A DNA stretch of 64,000 nt from Clavibacter nebraskensis NCPPB 2581 (GCF_000355695.1 NC_020891.1:2294001-2358000), one strand, 5' to 3'; positions 31,214 to 43,538 are shown, counted from the stretch's first letter. The notes: generated by a model not told the origin, from the sequence alone. Numbers and translations: made by a program.

Positions 31214-31312
31214 GGGAGTCCATCGTACGGGGCCCTCCGGCTCCTCCCCCGCCCGGCGGCGGCTGGGCTCTCCGGAGATCGGGCGTCGGTCGTGCGTGGA
31301 ACACTCGAACCC

Positions 31313-31942
31313 ATGCCGTTGGACTTCACCGCGATCGACTTCGAGACCGCCAACAACTCGTCGGCGAGCGCGTGCTCGGTGGGTCTCGTGAAGGTCCGGG
31401 ACGGCGTCGTTGTCGAGACCGCGTCCTGGCTCATCCAGCCGCCCGCGGGGCACGACACCTTCTCGGTCTGGAACACGCGGATCCACGGCATCGTCGAGGA
31501 CGACGTGGCCGCCGCCGACGGCTGGGCCGACCAGCTGCCGCGCCTCATGGCCTTCGCGGGCGACGACCACCTCGTGGCCCACAACGCGCGCTTCGACATG
31601 GGCGTGATCCAGGGCGCGTGCAAGGCGACCGCCCTCATCCCGCCGCCGTACTCCTACCTCTGCAGCCTCCAGGTCGCGCGCCGCACCTACGCGCTCGACT
31701 CCTACCGGCTGCCCGTCGCCGCGCGGGCCGCGGGCTTCGAGGACTTCGCGCACCACGAGGCGCTGGCCGACGCGCGGGCGTGCGCCGCCATCGTCGTGCA
31801 CGCGGCCTCGCGGCACGGCGCCGCGTCGATCGCGGGGCTCGCGGAGGCGGCCGGCGTGGGCCTCGGCCGCATCGGCGCGCCGCGCACGCAGACCGTCACG
31901 CAGGCCTCCGCCGCCGCGACGCCGCCCATCGACTGGGCCTGA
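31313..31942 (+). CDS. DEDD-type 3'-5' exonuclease (DnaQ-like)
   Basis: A 209-residue exonuclease. Exo I is FTAIDFETANNSSASACSVGLV with the catalytic D and E; VAHNARFDMGVI is Exo II; HHEALADARACAAIVVHA gives the Exo III HxxxxD. A short linker and Ala/Thr-rich tail end the protein; there is no BRCT domain. Enzymes of this branch degrade single-stranded DNA or RNA ends. Divergent from ychF. Length is normal. Confidence 0.88.
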   Translation: MPLDFTAIDFETANNSSASACSVGLVKVRDGVVVETASWLIQPPAGHDTFSVWNTRIHGIVEDDVAAADGWADQLPRLMAFAGDDHLVAHNARFDMGVIQGACKATALIPPPYSYLCSLQVARRTYALDSYRLPVAARAAGFEDFAHHEALADARACAAIVVHAASRHGAASIAGLAEAAGVGLGRIGAPRTQTVTQASAAATPPIDWA

Positions 31943-32009
31943 TCCTCCGCTCGGCGGCCCCGCCGACCCGCGTCCCGGCCGTGTCGGGGGCCGCTGGCAC
32001 ACTGCACGC

Positions 32010-33389
32010 ATGGATCCCGTCATCGCCCTCCTCGTCGGCCTCGTCATCGGTCTGGCCGTGGGCGCGGTGGTCGGGCTCGCCGTGTCGCGCGCCCGTTCGG
32101 GGGTGGATGCGCCCGGCAGTGCCGGTGAGGCCGCGCGCCTCGCCGCCGCGGAGGCCACGGTCCAGGCGCTGCGCGAGCAGCTGGATCGCACGGAGCGGCT
32201 CGCCGAGGAGCAGGTCGCCCAGACCACCGCGCAGTTCGCCGAGCGCGCCCAGACGCAGGACGCGCTGCACCGCGAGCGGCTCGACGCGCAGGAGTCCCAC
32301 CTCCGCGAGCAGATCGGCCAGCAGGAGGACCGCATCGCGGAGCTGCAGACGCGGCTGCGCGAGATCCAGCGCGCCGAGGTCGCCCGCACCGAGGAGGACG
32401 GCCGCGTCCTCACCGCGCTCAGCCCCGTCGCCGAGAGCCTCAAGCAGGTGCAGGCGAAGGTGCACGAGCTGGAGGAGCAGCGCCGTCAGCAGCACGGCGA
32501 GCTGAGCGAGCAGCTGCGGAGCGCCACCGAGGCGGAGGAGCGGCTGCGCGCCACGGCCGAGACGCTCGCGTCCGCGCTCCGCTCCAACAGCACGCGCGGC
32601 GTGTGGGGCGAGACGCAGCTGCGGAGCGTCGTCGAGGCGGCCGGCCTCATCCACCGCGTCGACTTCGACGTGCAGTCGTCCGTCTCCACGGCGCAGGGCA
32701 TCGGCCGACCCGACATGGTCGTGCACCTGCCCGGCGGCAAGAACATCGCGGTGGACGCGAAGGCGCCCTTCACCGCGTACCTCGAGGCGAGCTCCATCCC
32801 CGCGTCCGCGACCGGGCCCGAGGGCGCCCGCCGCGACGCGCTGATGAAGCAGCACGTGCAGGCGGTCCGCGACCACATCACGGCGCTCGGCAGCCGCGCG
32901 TACTGGGAGGGGCTCGACGCGAGCCCGGAGATGGTCATCGCGTTCATCCCGAGCGAGTCGCTCGTGTCGTCGGCGCTGGAGGCGGATCCGAGCATCATGG
33001 AGTTCGCGTTCTCCCGCCGGGTCGCGCTCTCCTCCCCCGTCACGCTGTGGTCGGTGCTCAAGACCGTCGCGTTCAGCTGGCAGCAGGAGGTGCTCACGGA
33101 GGACGCAAAGCAGCTCTTCGACCTCAGCCGCGAGCTGCACGCGCGCCTCGCCACGAGCGGCGAGCACATCGCCAAGCTCGGCCGCTCCCTCACGGGCGCG
33201 GTGGGCGACTACAACCGCGTCGTCGGATCCCTGGAGCGGCAGGTGCTCCCCACCGCGCGACGCCTGAGCCGGCTCGACGAGTCGAAGGTCATCGGCACGC
33301 TCGAGCCGCTCGAGGCGACCACCCGGGAGCTGTCCGCGGACGAGTTCACGCGCCCCGCCGCCCGGGCCGCTGGCACCCCCGCTGGGTAG
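32010..33389 (+). CDS. rmuC: RmuC-family DNA recombination protein
   Basis: A 459-residue RmuC protein. One N-terminal membrane helix (VIALLVGLVIGLAVGAVVGLAV) is followed by a coiled coil (about 45-180), then the RmuC nuclease-like domain: RGVWGETQLRSVVEAAGL, DMVVHLPGGKNIAVDAKAPFTAYLEA and VIAFIPSESLVSSALE. The D...DxK arrangement there fits a PD-(D/E)xK fold. RmuC limits inversions at short inverted repeats in E. coli. Ends 105 bp before the aldolase gene. Confidence 0.93.
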   Translation: MDPVIALLVGLVIGLAVGAVVGLAVSRARSGVDAPGSAGEAARLAAAEATVQALREQLDRTERLAEEQVAQTTAQFAERAQTQDALHRERLDAQESHLREQIGQQEDRIAELQTRLREIQRAEVARTEEDGRVLTALSPVAESLKQVQAKVHELEEQRRQQHGELSEQLRSATEAEERLRATAETLASALRSNSTRGVWGETQLRSVVEAAGLIHRVDFDVQSSVSTAQGIGRPDMVVHLPGGKNIAVDAKAPFTAYLEASSIPASATGPEGARRDALMKQHVQAVRDHITALGSRAYWEGLDASPEMVIAFIPSESLVSSALEADPSIMEFAFSRRVALSSPVTLWSVLKTVAFSWQQEVLTEDAKQLFDLSRELHARLATSGEHIAKLGRSLTGAVGDYNRVVGSLERQVLPTARRLSRLDESKVIGTLEPLEATTRELSADEFTRPAARAAGTPAG

Positions 33390-33494
33390 AGTGGCGAGCA
33401 CGCGGGGCCCGGCCGCACGACTCCACCCGCCGGCCGATCAGGATCCCGCGACAGCCGCACGGCGTCGCCGTGGATCCGCCGAAGGAGATGCACC

Positions 33495-34520
<1,026 letters not shown>

Positions 34521-34547
34521 CGGCGCGCAGCTCCGCGCACTCGGGCG

Positions 34548-34595
34548 CGCACGACGGCGGGGCCGGTCCTGGTGGACCGGCCCCGCCGTCGTGCG
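34548..34595. terminator. Bidirectional terminator, 22-bp perfect stem
   Basis: 34548-34569 pairs perfectly with 34574-34595 around TGGT. It lies between the convergent fba and DUF6264-like genes and probably serves both. Confidence 0.8.
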
Positions 34596-34609
34596 TCAGA
34601 TGCCGCGCA

Positions 34610-35443
34610 TCACGGCCCGCGGCTCGACATGATCTGCTGGAACGCCGGATCCTGGACGATGAGCGTCAGCACGAGCACGCTCGTGATCACGGTGGCGACG
34701 ATGGCGCCCACGATCGGGACCCAGAAGGCGATGCGCCGGCGCTTCACCAGCTCGAGCGAGATCCACGCGGCGAGCACGAAGACGACGATGTTCACGACGT
34801 TGACGGCGATGCCGATGACCGAGGTCTGCGGCGTGACCTCGTAGGTGCCGCCGCCGAACAGCGCGTACGACTGGTCGATGGCGAGCGACGGATCCGCGTT
34901 CGCGCCGATGCTGCCGACGACGTTCACGAGGCCCGCGGCGAGCAGGCCCACGGTGATGGCCGCGTCGAAGCGCCGGGGCGCGCGGCGCGGCTCCTGCCCG
35001 GCGAGGTAGGCGGGGCGCTCGGGACGGGTGCCAGGAGCGGCGCCCGCATCGCCGGCGGACGGGGCGGTCGACGCGCGACGCGTGTCCCGGCGCTCCATCG
35101 CGGCGGCCCTCTCCGCCGTGCGACGGGCGTCGGCGGCGGCCTTCTCCGCCTCGCGGCGCTCGGCCTGCTGGCGCTCGCGCGCGGCCTTGCGCTCCTCGGC
35201 CATCTGCTCGGCGAGGGTCTGCGGCGCGGCGGCCTTGCCGCCCTTCTTCCCGCCTCGGCCGGCGGACGCCGGGGCGTCCCGCTCGGCCTGGGCGCGGCGG
35301 TACTCCGCCGCCTCGGCGACGATCCGCGCGTCCGCCTCGGACAGCTCCGACGATCCGCTGCCGTCCGCCGAGGACGGCGACGCGTACTCGCCGTAGCGGG
35401 GTGCCGGGCGGCCGGGACGGCGCGGGCCGTCGTCCTCGCTCAC
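34610..35443 (-). CDS. DUF6264-like membrane protein
   Basis: A 277-residue protein. Residues 1-155 are cytosolic, low-complexity and highly charged, including the Ala/Arg/Glu-rich helix [27 protein letters not shown]. The C-terminal half has three membrane helices: [41 protein letters not shown] and [22 protein letters not shown]. The family is typical of Microbacteriaceae and has no known function. The GTG start overlaps the stop of ispH by GTGA, so it is expressed with ispH. Confidence 0.7.
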   Translation of the reverse strand: MSEDDGPRRPGRPAPRYGEYASPSSADGSGSSELSEADARIVAEAAEYRRAQAERDAPASAGRGGKKGGKAAAPQTLAEQMAEERKAARERQQAERREAEKAAADARRTAERAAAMERRDTRRASTAPSAGDAGAAPGTRPERPAYLAGQEPRRAPRRFDAAITVGLLAAGLVNVVGSIGANADPSLAIDQSYALFGGGTYEVTPQTSVIGIAVNVVNIVVFVLAAWISLELVKRRRIAFWVPIVGAIVATVITSVLVLTLIVQDPAFQQIMSSRGP

Positions 35444-36531
35444 GCGCGGGTGCGCCCGCCGATGGCGCGGCTGTCCGTGTTGCCGGACTGGTCCTTGCGC
35501 AGCTCCTTGGGGAGCGAGAAGACGAGGTCCTCCTCGGCCGTGACGACCGCGGTGACGTCGCCGTAGCCGGCGTCGGCCAGGTCGTCGAGCAGCTCCTGCA
35601 CGAGGACCTCGGGGACGGACGCGCCGCTCGTGACGCCGACCGTCTGCACGCCGTCGAGCCACTCCTGCTTGACCTCGGACGCGTAGTCGACCCGGTAGGA
35701 CGCCTTGGCTCCGTACTCGAGCGCGACCTCGACGAGGCGCACGGAGTTGGAGCTGTTCGCGGATCCGATGACGATCACGAGGTCGGCGTCGACCGCGACC
35801 TTCTTGATCGCGACCTGGCGGTTCTGCGTGGCGTAGCAGATGTCATCGCTCGGCGGGTCCTGCAGGTGGGGGAAGCGGGCGCGGAGGCGGCGGACCGTCT
35901 CCATCGTCTCGTCCACCGACAGCGTGGTCTGCGAGAGCCAGACGAGGTTGTCGGGGTCCTTGACCTCGATGACGTCGGCGTGCTCCGGGGAGTTGACGAC
36001 GATGGTCTGCTCGGGCGCCTCGCCCGCGGTGCCCTCGACCTCCTCGTGGCCCTCGTGGCCGATGAGGAGGATCTGCATGTCGGCCTTGGCGAAGCGCACG
36101 GCCTCGCGGTGGACCTTGGTGACGAGGGGGCACGTCGCGTCGATGGCCTGGAGCCCGCGGTCGGCCGCGCCCTGCACCACGGCCGGCGAGACGCCGTGCG
36201 CGCTGAAGACGACGTGGGCACCCTCGGGGACCTCGTCGACCTCCTCCACGAAGATCGCGCCCATGCGCTCGAGCGTCGAGACGACGTGCACGTTGTGGAC
36301 GATCTGCTTCCGCACGTAGACGGGGGCGCCGTAGCGTTCGAGCGCCTTCTCGACGGCCACGACGGCGCGGTCGACGCCGGCGCAGTACCCGCGGGGAGCG
36401 GCGAGCAGGACCTTCTTGGGTCCGGCCACCGGGTTATCCTTGAGCCTGTTGCGGACGCCGGGCATCCGCGGCATCGACAGGCTGACGACGGGTGCTCCCA
36501 CGAGTCGCTGGTCAGTGGTCGCTGTAGTCAC
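35440..36531 (-). CDS. ispH: 4-hydroxy-3-methylbut-2-enyl diphosphate reductase
   Basis: A 363-residue IspH, the last enzyme of the MEP isoprenoid pathway, producing IPP and DMAPP. Three cluster cysteines are visible in [24 protein letters not shown] and [12 protein letters not shown]. Other motifs are [17 protein letters not shown] and [11 protein letters not shown]. The start is GTG 36531, giving a 30-residue N-terminal extension before the conserved [10 protein letters not shown]; a later ATG (MPRMPG) is possible. Divergent from xseA with 45 bp between. Confidence 0.95.
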   Translation of the reverse strand: MTTATTDQRLVGAPVVSLSMPRMPGVRNRLKDNPVAGPKKVLLAAPRGYCAGVDRAVVAVEKALERYGAPVYVRKQIVHNVHVVSTLERMGAIFVEEVDEVPEGAHVVFSAHGVSPAVVQGAADRGLQAIDATCPLVTKVHREAVRFAKADMQILLIGHEGHEEVEGTAGEAPEQTIVVNSPEHADVIEVKDPDNLVWLSQTTLSVDETMETVRRLRARFPHLQDPPSDDICYATQNRQVAIKKVAVDADLVIVIGSANSSNSVRLVEVALEYGAKASYRVDYASEVKQEWLDGVQTVGVTSGASVPEVLVQELLDDLADAGYGDVTAVVTAEEDLVFSLPKELRKDQSGNTDSRAIGGRTRA

Positions 36532-36576
36532 AGTCCCGAGTCTAAGCGCCCGTGCTGGGCGACGAGTGGGGGAGCC

Positions 36577-37893
36577 ATGAGCGAGACGCGCACCGTGTCC
36601 ATGCCGGCAGCCGGCGCCCCGACGGTCGACGCCCCCTGGCCCGTCTCCGTGCTGTCCGGGAAGATCAAGGGCTGGATCGACCGGCTCGGCACCGCGTGGG
36701 TCGAGGGCGAGATCACCCAGTGGGGCGGATCCGGCGGCAACGTCTACGGGAAGCTCAAGGACCTCGACGTCGACGCCACCATCAGCTTCACCGTCTGGTC
36801 GTCGGTGCGGGCGAAGATCCCGGCGGACCTCGGCCAGGGCGCGCGCGTCGTCGCGCTCGTGAAGCCGAACTACTGGGTCAAGGGCGGCACGCTCACGATG
36901 CAGGTGCTGGAGATGCGCCACGTCGGGCTCGGTGACCTGCTCGAGCGGCTCGAGCGGCTGCGCCAGACGCTGCGCGCCGAGGGCCTCTTCGACGCCGACC
37001 GCAAGCGGCGCCTGCCGTTCCTGCCCGGCTGCATCGGCCTCATCACCGGCAAGGACTCGGACGCCGAGAAGGACGTGCTCCGCAACGCGCAGCTGCGCTG
37101 GCCGAGCGTCCGCTTCCGCGTCGTGCACACCGCGGTGCAGGGCGACCGGGCGGCCGGCGAGGTCACGCGCGCCATCGGGGTGCTCGACGAGGATCCCGAG
37201 GTCGACGTCATCGTCGTCGCGCGCGGCGGCGGCGACTTCCAGAACCTGCTCGTCTTCAGCGACGAGACGCTCGTGCGCACGGCGGCCGCGTGCCGCACGC
37301 CGCTCGTCAGCGCTATCGGCCACGAGGCCGACCGGCCGCTGCTCGACGACGTCGCCGACCTCCGCGCCTCCACCCCCACCGACGCCGCCAAGCGCGTCGT
37401 GCCCGACGTCTCCGAGGAGCTGTCGCGCGTGCAGCAGGCCCGCACCCGCATCGGCATGCGCCTCACGTCGCAGGTGCGCGGCGAGATCGACCGCATCGAG
37501 CAGCTGCGGTCGCGGCCGGTCCTCTCGAGCACGTCGTGGATCGTCGACTCGCGCGCCGAGGAACTCGGCCGCTACATCGCGCGATCCGCGGAGCTCGCCG
37601 GCCGCGTCGTCGAGCGCGGCATGCAGCAGGCGAGCGAGCTGTCCCGGCAGCTGCGCACGCTCTCGCCGCAGCACGTGCTCGACCGTGGATACGCCATCGT
37701 GCAGACCGCCGACGGATCCGCCCTCCGCGCCCCCGCGGACGCGCCCCACGGCACCGGCCTCGTGCTGCGCCTCGCCGCCGGCGCGCTCGGCGCGACCTCC
37801 ACCGGCCCCACCGACGACATCCCGTCCTCGGCCGCGCGGCTGCCCGCCTCCCCCGCCCCGGGCGCCCGGCCGGCGTCCGGGGCCGAAAGCTAG
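36577..37893 (+). CDS. xseA: Exodeoxyribonuclease VII large subunit
   Basis: A 438-residue XseA. The N-terminal OB fold reads [29 protein letters not shown], then the catalytic region [37 protein letters not shown], and [27 protein letters not shown] coiled-coil region follows (about 285-370), and the last 50 residues are a low-complexity tail. ExoVII degrades single-stranded DNA from both ends. xseB follows after 10 bp. Confidence 0.96.
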   Translation: MSETRTVSMPAAGAPTVDAPWPVSVLSGKIKGWIDRLGTAWVEGEITQWGGSGGNVYGKLKDLDVDATISFTVWSSVRAKIPADLGQGARVVALVKPNYWVKGGTLTMQVLEMRHVGLGDLLERLERLRQTLRAEGLFDADRKRRLPFLPGCIGLITGKDSDAEKDVLRNAQLRWPSVRFRVVHTAVQGDRAAGEVTRAIGVLDEDPEVDVIVVARGGGDFQNLLVFSDETLVRTAAACRTPLVSAIGHEADRPLLDDVADLRASTPTDAAKRVVPDVSEELSRVQQARTRIGMRLTSQVRGEIDRIEQLRSRPVLSSTSWIVDSRAEELGRYIARSAELAGRVVERGMQQASELSRQLRTLSPQHVLDRGYAIVQTADGSALRAPADAPHGTGLVLRLAAGALGATSTGPTDDIPSSAARLPASPAPGARPASGAES

Positions 37894-37896
37894 GAT
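37891..37896 (+). promoter_or_regulatory. Possible -10 box TAGGAT before xseB
   Basis: TAGGAT overlaps the xseA stop and ends 7 nt before the xseB ATG, in the same geometry as other probable leaderless starts here. Confidence 0.3.
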
Positions 37897-37903
37897 CTCC
37901 CCC

Positions 37904-38149
37904 ATGCCCACCAGCCCCGCCGACACCGGCGCACGCCTGCCCGACGTCTCCGAGCTCAGCTACGAGGAGGCGCGCGACGCCCTGGTGCGCGTCGTCAACG
38001 ACCTCGAGCAGGGCGCGTCCACGCTCGAGGAGTCGATCGCCCTGTGGGAGCGCGGCGAGGCCCTCGCGGCCCGCTGCGAGGAGTGGCTGCTCGGCGCCAA
38101 GGCGCGGCTCGACGCCGCCCGCACGACCGCCGCATCCGACGCCGGCTGA
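37904..38149 (+). CDS. xseB: Exodeoxyribonuclease VII small subunit
   Basis: An 81-residue Xse[56 protein letters not shown] is the family's helical hairpin. It binds the coiled coil of XseA and controls nuclease activity. Located between xseA and the DUF4245 gene, which follows after 2 bp. Confidence 0.95.
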   Translation: MPTSPADTGARLPDVSELSYEEARDALVRVVNDLEQGASTLEESIALWERGEALAARCEEWLLGAKARLDAARTTAASDAG

Positions 38150-38151
38150 CC

Positions 38152-38868
38152 GTGGCGAAGCCCCGCACCCCGAACGTCGTCGCCGAGCTCGGCCGGCCCG
38201 AGACGCCCGAGGAGACCGCCGCCCGCAAGGCCGCCGACTCCCGCCGCCACCGCGCCAAGCAGACGTTCCGCAACCTGCTCTACTCGCTCCTCGTCACGGT
38301 CGCGACCGTCGCCGTGATCGTCGCGCTCGTGCCGCGCTCGAACACCACGATCCTGCCCGACGTCGACTACGGCGCCGCGGCCGCCGAGGCCCAGGGCGGG
38401 TTCCCGCAGACGCTCGTGGTGCCCGACCTGCCCACGGCATGGAAGAGCAACGACGCCGAGATCCGCCCGGCCGGCCGCGATGGCGTGGCCGTCTGGTACA
38501 TCGGCCTCATCACGCCGAGCAACCGCTACATCGGCATCTCGCAGGGCATCGACGCGAACCCCACCTGGCTCGACGAGACGCTGCAGTCCGCCCCCGAGGT
38601 GAGCTCCGAGGAGATCGGCGGCCTCGAGTGGACGCTGTACGACAACGCGCAGGCCGACGACCCGGGGAACGTCGTCCTCGCGGCGAGCGCCGTCGACGGC
38701 GACAGCACCTACGCGATCTACGGCACGGCCGACGCGAACGAGCTCCGCACCGCCATCGAGGCGGTCGCCGCGGCCCGCACCGCCCCGGGCGGCACGACGG
38801 CCACGCCGACGCCCGCCGACGGCACCACCACCAGCACCACCGCACCGGGAGAGGGGGACGAGGGATGA
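38152..38868 (+). CDS. DUF4245 family membrane protein
   Basis: A 238-residue protein starting at GTG. The cytosolic N-terminal part (PETPEETAARKAADSRRHRAKQTFRNLLYSLLVTVATVAVIVALVP) ends in one membrane helix; the external domain contains WKSNDAEIRPAGRDGVAVWYIGLITPSNRYIGISQGIDANPTWL, the typical DUF4245 core. A Thr/Pro-rich tail ends it. Function unknown, but the family is nearly always next to xseAB in actinobacteria. Its stop overlaps the carbonic anhydrase start by ATGA. Confidence 0.9.
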   Translation: MAKPRTPNVVAELGRPETPEETAARKAADSRRHRAKQTFRNLLYSLLVTVATVAVIVALVPRSNTTILPDVDYGAAAAEAQGGFPQTLVVPDLPTAWKSNDAEIRPAGRDGVAVWYIGLITPSNRYIGISQGIDANPTWLDETLQSAPEVSSEEIGGLEWTLYDNAQADDPGNVVLAASAVDGDSTYAIYGTADANELRTAIEAVAAARTAPGGTTATPTPADGTTTSTTAPGEGDEG

Positions 38869-39527
38869 CGGACCAGGTCGAGACCGCCCAGGAGGACACC
38901 GTGCAGGCGCCCGCCCAGGTGTGGGCCGAGATGGTGGAGGGCAACGCGCGCTTCGTCTCCGGCACCCCCGAGCACCCGCGCCAGGACGTCGAGCGCCGCG
39001 CCGCGCTCGCCCACGTGCAGCGCCCGGTCGCCGCGCTGTTCGGCTGCAGCGACTCGCGCCTCGCGGCCGAGATCATCTTCGACAAGGGCCTCGGCGACCT
39101 CTTCGTGATCCGCAACGCCGGCCAGATCATCTCCGACTCCGTGCTCGGCAGCCTCGAGTACGCCGTCGCCGTGCTGGGCGTGCCGCTCATCGTGGTGCTC
39201 GGGCACGACGAGTGCGGTGCCGTGCGCGCCGCCATCGAGAGCGCGGCGCCGGGCGCCGAGGCGCTGCCGCCGCACATCGCGAACCTCATCGCCCCCATCG
39301 CGCCGGCCGTCCGCCGCGTCGCGGGCGACCACGTCGTACCCAGCGACGTCGACGCGGGCGAGGTCGGCCGCCAGCACCTGCGCGGCACCGTGACCCGCAT
39401 GCTGGAGGCCTCCGAGATGATCTCCGACCGGGTGGCGGCCGGTAGCCTGGCCATCGTCGGCGCCAACTACAAGCTCCTCGAGGGCACCGCGGTGCCCGAC
39501 GTCATCGTGGGCGACATCCCTCGCTAG
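38865..39527 (+). CDS. Beta-class carbonic anhydrase
   Basis: A 220-residue beta-carbonic anhydrase interconverting CO2 and bicarbonate. Zinc ligands and catalytic residues are clear: C61, D63 and R65 in [10 protein letters not shown]114 and C117 in [32 protein letters not shown] is also typical. It is translated together with the DUF4245 protein. The protein has no signal peptide. Confidence 0.95.
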   Translation: MTDQVETAQEDTVQAPAQVWAEMVEGNARFVSGTPEHPRQDVERRAALAHVQRPVAALFGCSDSRLAAEIIFDKGLGDLFVIRNAGQIISDSVLGSLEYAVAVLGVPLIVVLGHDECGAVRAAIESAAPGAEALPPHIANLIAPIAPAVRRVAGDHVVPSDVDAGEVGRQHLRGTVTRMLEASEMISDRVAAGSLAIVGANYKLLEGTAVPDVIVGDIPR

Positions 39528-39606
39528 AGGACCGCCCGCGCTGACCTGCGCGACCCGGGCCCGCGGGGCCCGGCGCATCACCCGTCCCGAAGGAGAGAGA
39601 AACAGC

Positions 39607-41034
39607 GTGGTCGACACTTCCCCCGGATCCGACAGCAGCTCGGCGGACGAGTTCCGCATCGAGCACGACACGATGGGCGAGGTGCGGGTCCCCCGGCACG
39701 CGCTGTACGCCGCCCAGACGCAGCGCGCCGTCGAGAACTTCCCCATCTCCGGCCGCGGGCTCGAGCCCGCGCAGATCCAGGCGCTCGCCCGCATCAAGCG
39801 CGCCGCCGCGATCGTGAACGGCGAGATGGGCATCATCGACGCCGACGTGTCGGCCGCCATCGTCTCGGCCGCCGACGAGGTCGCGGCCGGATCCCACCAC
39901 GAGCACTTCCCCATCGACGTGTACCAGACGGGCTCCGGCACGAGCTCGAACATGAACATGAACGAGGTCCTCGCGGCACTCGCGACCGCGACGCTCGGCA
40001 AGCCCGTGCACCCGAACGACCACGTCAACGCGTCGCAGTCGTCGAACGACGTCTTCCCCACCTCGGTGCACGTCGCCGTCACGGGCGCGCTCCTCGCCGA
40101 GCTGATCCCCGCGCTCGAGCACCTCGCCGAGGCCCTCGAGACCAAGGCCGACGCGTGGAAGGGGCTCGTCAAGGCGGGCCGCACGCACCTCATGGACGCG
40201 ACGCCCGTCACGTTCGGCCAGGAGTTCGCCGGCTACGCGCGCCAGATCCGCCTCGGCATCGAGCGCGTGCGCACCGCGCTCCCCCGGGTCGCCGAGGTCC
40301 CGCTCGGCGGCACCGCCACCGGCACCGGCATCAACACCCCGGTCGGCTTCCCGCAGAAGGTGATCCGCGTGCTCGCGGACGACACCGGCCTGCCCGTCAC
40401 CGAGGCGCTCGACCACTTCGAGGCGCAGGGCGCGCGCGACGGCCTCGTCGACGCGTCCGGCGCGCTGCGCACCCTCGCGGTGAGCCTCACCAAGATCTGC
40501 AACGACATCCGCTGGATGGGCTCGGGCCCGAACACCGGCCTCGGCGAGCTGCACATCCCCGACCTGCAGCCCGGGTCCTCGATCATGCCCGGCAAGGTCA
40601 ACCCGGTCATCCCGGAGGCCGTGCTCATGGTGTGCGCGCGCGTCATCGGCAACGATGCCACCGTGGCGTGGGCGGGCGCGTCGGGCCTGTTCGAGCTCAA
40701 CGTCGCGATCCCCGTCATGGGCTCGTCGCTGCTCGAGTCGATCCGCATCCTCGCCTCCTCCACGCGCCTGCTCGCCGACAAGACCGTCGACGGGCTGCGC
40801 GTCAACGAGGAGCACGCGCGGGCGCTCGCGGAGTCGTCGCCGTCGATCGTCACGCCGCTCAACCGCATCATCGGCTACGAGGCCGCGGCGAAGATCGCGA
40901 AGCACTCGGTCGCGCAGAAGATGACGGTGCGCGAGGCCGTCGTAGACCTCGGCTACGTCGAGCGCGGCGAAATCACCGAGGAGCAGCTCGACCAGGGCCT
41001 CGACGTGCTGCGGATGACGGCGCCCGGCCTGTAG
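39607..41034 (+). CDS. fumC: Class II fumarate hydratase
   Basis: A 475-residue fumarase of the citric acid cycle, converting fumarate to malate without a metal cluster. [25 protein letters not shown] opens it; [35 protein letters not shown], and the signature [16 protein letters not shown] with the mobile catalytic serine loop are all present. GTG start after GAAGGAGAG. Followed by a shared hairpin with the convergent phoH-like gene. Confidence 0.97.
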   Translation: MVDTSPGSDSSSADEFRIEHDTMGEVRVPRHALYAAQTQRAVENFPISGRGLEPAQIQALARIKRAAAIVNGEMGIIDADVSAAIVSAADEVAAGSHHEHFPIDVYQTGSGTSSNMNMNEVLAALATATLGKPVHPNDHVNASQSSNDVFPTSVHVAVTGALLAELIPALEHLAEALETKADAWKGLVKAGRTHLMDATPVTFGQEFAGYARQIRLGIERVRTALPRVAEVPLGGTATGTGINTPVGFPQKVIRVLADDTGLPVTEALDHFEAQGARDGLVDASGALRTLAVSLTKICNDIRWMGSGPNTGLGELHIPDLQPGSSIMPGKVNPVIPEAVLMVCARVIGNDATVAWAGASGLFELNVAIPVMGSSLLESIRILASSTRLLADKTVDGLRVNEEHARALAESSPSIVTPLNRIIGYEAAAKIAKHSVAQKMTVREAVVDLGYVERGEITEEQLDQGLDVLRMTAPGL

Positions 41035-41054
41035 CCGCCTCTCCCACGGACGCC

Positions 41055-41090
41055 GACGGGCGCCGATCCCCTCGGGGACCGGCGCCCGTC
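41055..41090. terminator. Bidirectional terminator hairpin
   Basis: A 17-bp stem with one mismatch and a 2-nt loop (41055-41071 with 41074-41090). It separates the convergent fumC and PIN-PhoH genes. Confidence 0.7.
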
Positions 41091-41111
41091 GTCATGCGCG
41101 GGGCGGGTGGA

Positions 41112-42458
41112 TCACATGGGGTCGCCGTCGAGCAGCCCCGTGACGAGCGCCGCGATCGCGCTCCGCTCCGAGCGGGTGAGCGTGATGTGCCCGAACAGCT
41201 CGTGGCCCTTGAGCGTCTCAATGACGCTCGCGACGCCGTCGTGTCGGCCGACCCGCAGGTTGTCGCGCTGCGCCACGTCGTGCGTGAGCACCACGCGCGA
41301 GTTCTGGCCGATGCGGCTGAGCACCGTGAGCAGCACGTTGCGCTCGAGCGACTGCGCCTCGTCCACGATGACGAACGCGTCGTGCAGCGACCGCCCGCGG
41401 ATGTGGGTGAGCGGCAGCACCTCGAGGATCCCCCGCTCCACCACCTCGTCCATGACGTTCTGCGAGACGACCGAGCCGAGGGTGTCGAACACGGCCTGCG
41501 CCCACGGGTTCATCTTCTCGGCGGCGTCGCCCGGCAGGTAGCCGAGCTCCTGGCCGCCCACCGCGTACAGCGGCCGGAAGACCATGATCTTGCGGTGCTG
41601 CTGCTTCTCCAGCACCGCCTCGAGCGCGGCGCAGAGGGCGAGCGCCGACTTGCCGGTGCCGGCGCTGCCGCCGAGGGAGACGATCCCCACCTCGCGGTCG
41701 AGCAGCAGGTCGATCGCGAGCCGCTGCTCCGCCGAGCGGCCCTTGAGGCCGAACACCTCGCGGTCGCCGCGCACCAGGTTCACCGTGCCGCGGCGGACGA
41801 CCCGGCCGAGGGCGGATCCGCGGTCGGAGTGCAGCACGACGCCCGTGTTCACGGGCAGGTCCTGCACGACGCGCGTCTGCAGCGTCTCGCCGTCGTAGAG
41901 GTCGGCCATCTGCGCGCTGGAGAGCGTGACGTCGGCCATGCCGGTCCAGCCGCTGTCCACGGCGAGCTCGGCGCGGTACTCCTCCGCCTGGAGGCCGATG
42001 GAGGCGGCCTTCACGCGCAGCGGCATGTCCTTCGAGACGACCGTGACCGCGAGGCCCTCGGTCGACAGGTTGAGCGCGACCGCGAGGATCCGCGAGTCGT
42101 TGTCGCCGAGCTGCAGGCCGTTCGGGAGGCCCGACATGCTCGAGTGGTTGAGCTCGACCCGCAGCGTGCCGCCGGCCTCGCCCACCTCGATGGGGAAGTC
42201 GAGCCGCTCGTGCTCCTCGCGGAGCTGGTCGAGGAGGCGGAGGGCCTGCCGCGCGAAGTACCCGATCTCCGGGTCGTTCCGCTTCGCCTCGAGCTCGGTG
42301 ATGACGATGACCGGGATCACCACCGCGTGCTCGGCGAAGCGGAAGAGCGCACGCGGGTCGGACAGGAGGACGGAGGTGTCGAGCACGTACGTGCGCTCGG
42401 CCTGCGGCGCCCCCTCCCCCCGGCTCGCGCGTCGTGCGGTGCTGCTCTGGCTGTCCAT
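41112..42458 (-). CDS. PIN domain and PhoH-type ATPase protein
   Basis: A 448-residue PhoH2-like protein. The PIN RNase domain comes first ([37 protein letters not shown], then [15 protein letters not shown] with the acidic site), followed from about residue 240 by the PhoH helicase-like ATPase: [19 protein letters not shown] (Walker A), [13 protein letters not shown], and [15 protein letters not shown] (Walker B). Such fusions unwind and cut RNA in mycobacteria. It stands alone, 224 bp from uppS. Confidence 0.94.
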   Translation of the reverse strand: MDSQSSTARRASRGEGAPQAERTYVLDTSVLLSDPRALFRFAEHAVVIPVIVITELEAKRNDPEIGYFARQALRLLDQLREEHERLDFPIEVGEAGGTLRVELNHSSMSGLPNGLQLGDNDSRILAVALNLSTEGLAVTVVSKDMPLRVKAASIGLQAEEYRAELAVDSGWTGMADVTLSSAQMADLYDGETLQTRVVQDLPVNTGVVLHSDRGSALGRVVRRGTVNLVRGDREVFGLKGRSAEQRLAIDLLLDREVGIVSLGGSAGTGKSALALCAALEAVLEKQQHRKIMVFRPLYAVGGQELGYLPGDAAEKMNPWAQAVFDTLGSVVSQNVMDEVVERGILEVLPLTHIRGRSLHDAFVIVDEAQSLERNVLLTVLSRIGQNSRVVLTHDVAQRDNLRVGRHDGVASVIETLKGHELFGHITLTRSERSAIAALVTGLLDGDPM

Positions 42459-42682
42459 CGGGGCCACGGGCCACTCCATCCCCGAGCGGTCGCGCTCGGA
42501 TCCTGACGGCGATCGGGCCACGGTGGCGAGAAGAGATCCCGCGGCCCTCTCGATCGGGCGCCATGCCCGATGAGTGCGAACCTACGTCGCGCACCGCCGA
42601 CATGACCAGAGCGACGCGGGTCCGGATGTGTCGTGGACATTAACTCTTCCTCCGCGCGCCCCGAGCGGCGCCGGGGAGCGCG

Positions 42683-43477
42683 TCAGGAGCCGAAGCGGCG
42701 CTGGCGGGAGGAGTAGTCGCGGAGGGCCCGGAGGAAGTCGACCTCGCGGAGGTCGGGCCCCAGCGCCTCCATGAAGTAGAGCTCGCTGTGGGCCGACTGC
42801 CACAGCATGAAGTCGCTGATGCGCTGCTCGCCCGAGGTGCGGATCACGAGGTCCGGATCCGGCTGCCCGCTCGTGTAGAGGTGCTCGCCGATGAGATCGG
42901 GCGTGAGGAGCGCCGCGAGGTCCTCCAGGGTGCCGCCCGCGAGGTGGTGCTGCTGCACGATGCTGCGCATGGCGTCGGCGATCTCGGTGCGCCCGCCGTA
43001 GCCGACGGCCAGGTTGATGTGGAGCCCGGCGTTGCCCTTCGAGCGCTCCTCGGAGGCGTCGAGCCGGGCGATGAGCTCGGGCGGCAGGCCCTCGTCGGAT
43101 CCGACGTGCTTGACGCGCCAGTCGCGGTGCCGGGAGAGGTCCTCCGCGAGCTCGCCGATGATGTCGATGAGCGCCGTGAGCTCGGCGCTGCCGCGGCCCG
43201 TGAGGTTGTCGGTGGAGAGCAGGTACAGGGTGGTGACCTGGATGTCGAGGTCGTCGCACCACTCGAGGAACTCGAGGAACTTGGCCGCTCCGGCGCGGTG
43301 CCCGTGCGCCGCGGACTCGAGCCCGAGCTGGCGGGCCCAGCGGCGGTTGCCGTCGAGGATCATCGCGATGTGGTGCGGCAGCGCGTTCCGGTCGAGGCCG
43401 CGGCGGATGCGCTTCTGGTACGCCCGGTAGAGCAGACCGCGCCACGGTCGGATCGGCTTCTCTCGCACGGAGGCCAC
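42683..43477 (-). CDS. uppS: cis-Prenyl (polyprenyl/undecaprenyl) diphosphate synthase
   Basis: A 264-residue cis-prenyltransferase that builds the lipid carrier for wall polymers. HIAMILDGNRRWARQLGL carries the catalytic aspartate D42; LYLLSTDNLTGRGSAEL, INLAVGYGGRTEIADA and DLVIRTSGEQRISDFMLWQSAHSELYF are the other family motifs. Chain length is not readable; actinobacteria often have two such enzymes. GTG start. Divergent from the hemolysin-III gene. Confidence 0.93.
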   Translation of the reverse strand: MASVREKPIRPWRGLLYRAYQKRIRRGLDRNALPHHIAMILDGNRRWARQLGLESAAHGHRAGAAKFLEFLEWCDDLDIQVTTLYLLSTDNLTGRGSAELTALIDIIGELAEDLSRHRDWRVKHVGSDEGLPPELIARLDASEERSKGNAGLHINLAVGYGGRTEIADAMRSIVQQHHLAGGTLEDLAALLTPDLIGEHLYTSGQPDPDLVIRTSGEQRISDFMLWQSAHSELYFMEALGPDLREVDFLRALRDYSSRQRRFGS

Positions 43478-43538
43478 GCTATCCCACCTGCCCGTGCGCC
43501 CGGATCGCCCGCCCGGCGGACGTCGTCGACCGCTGTCC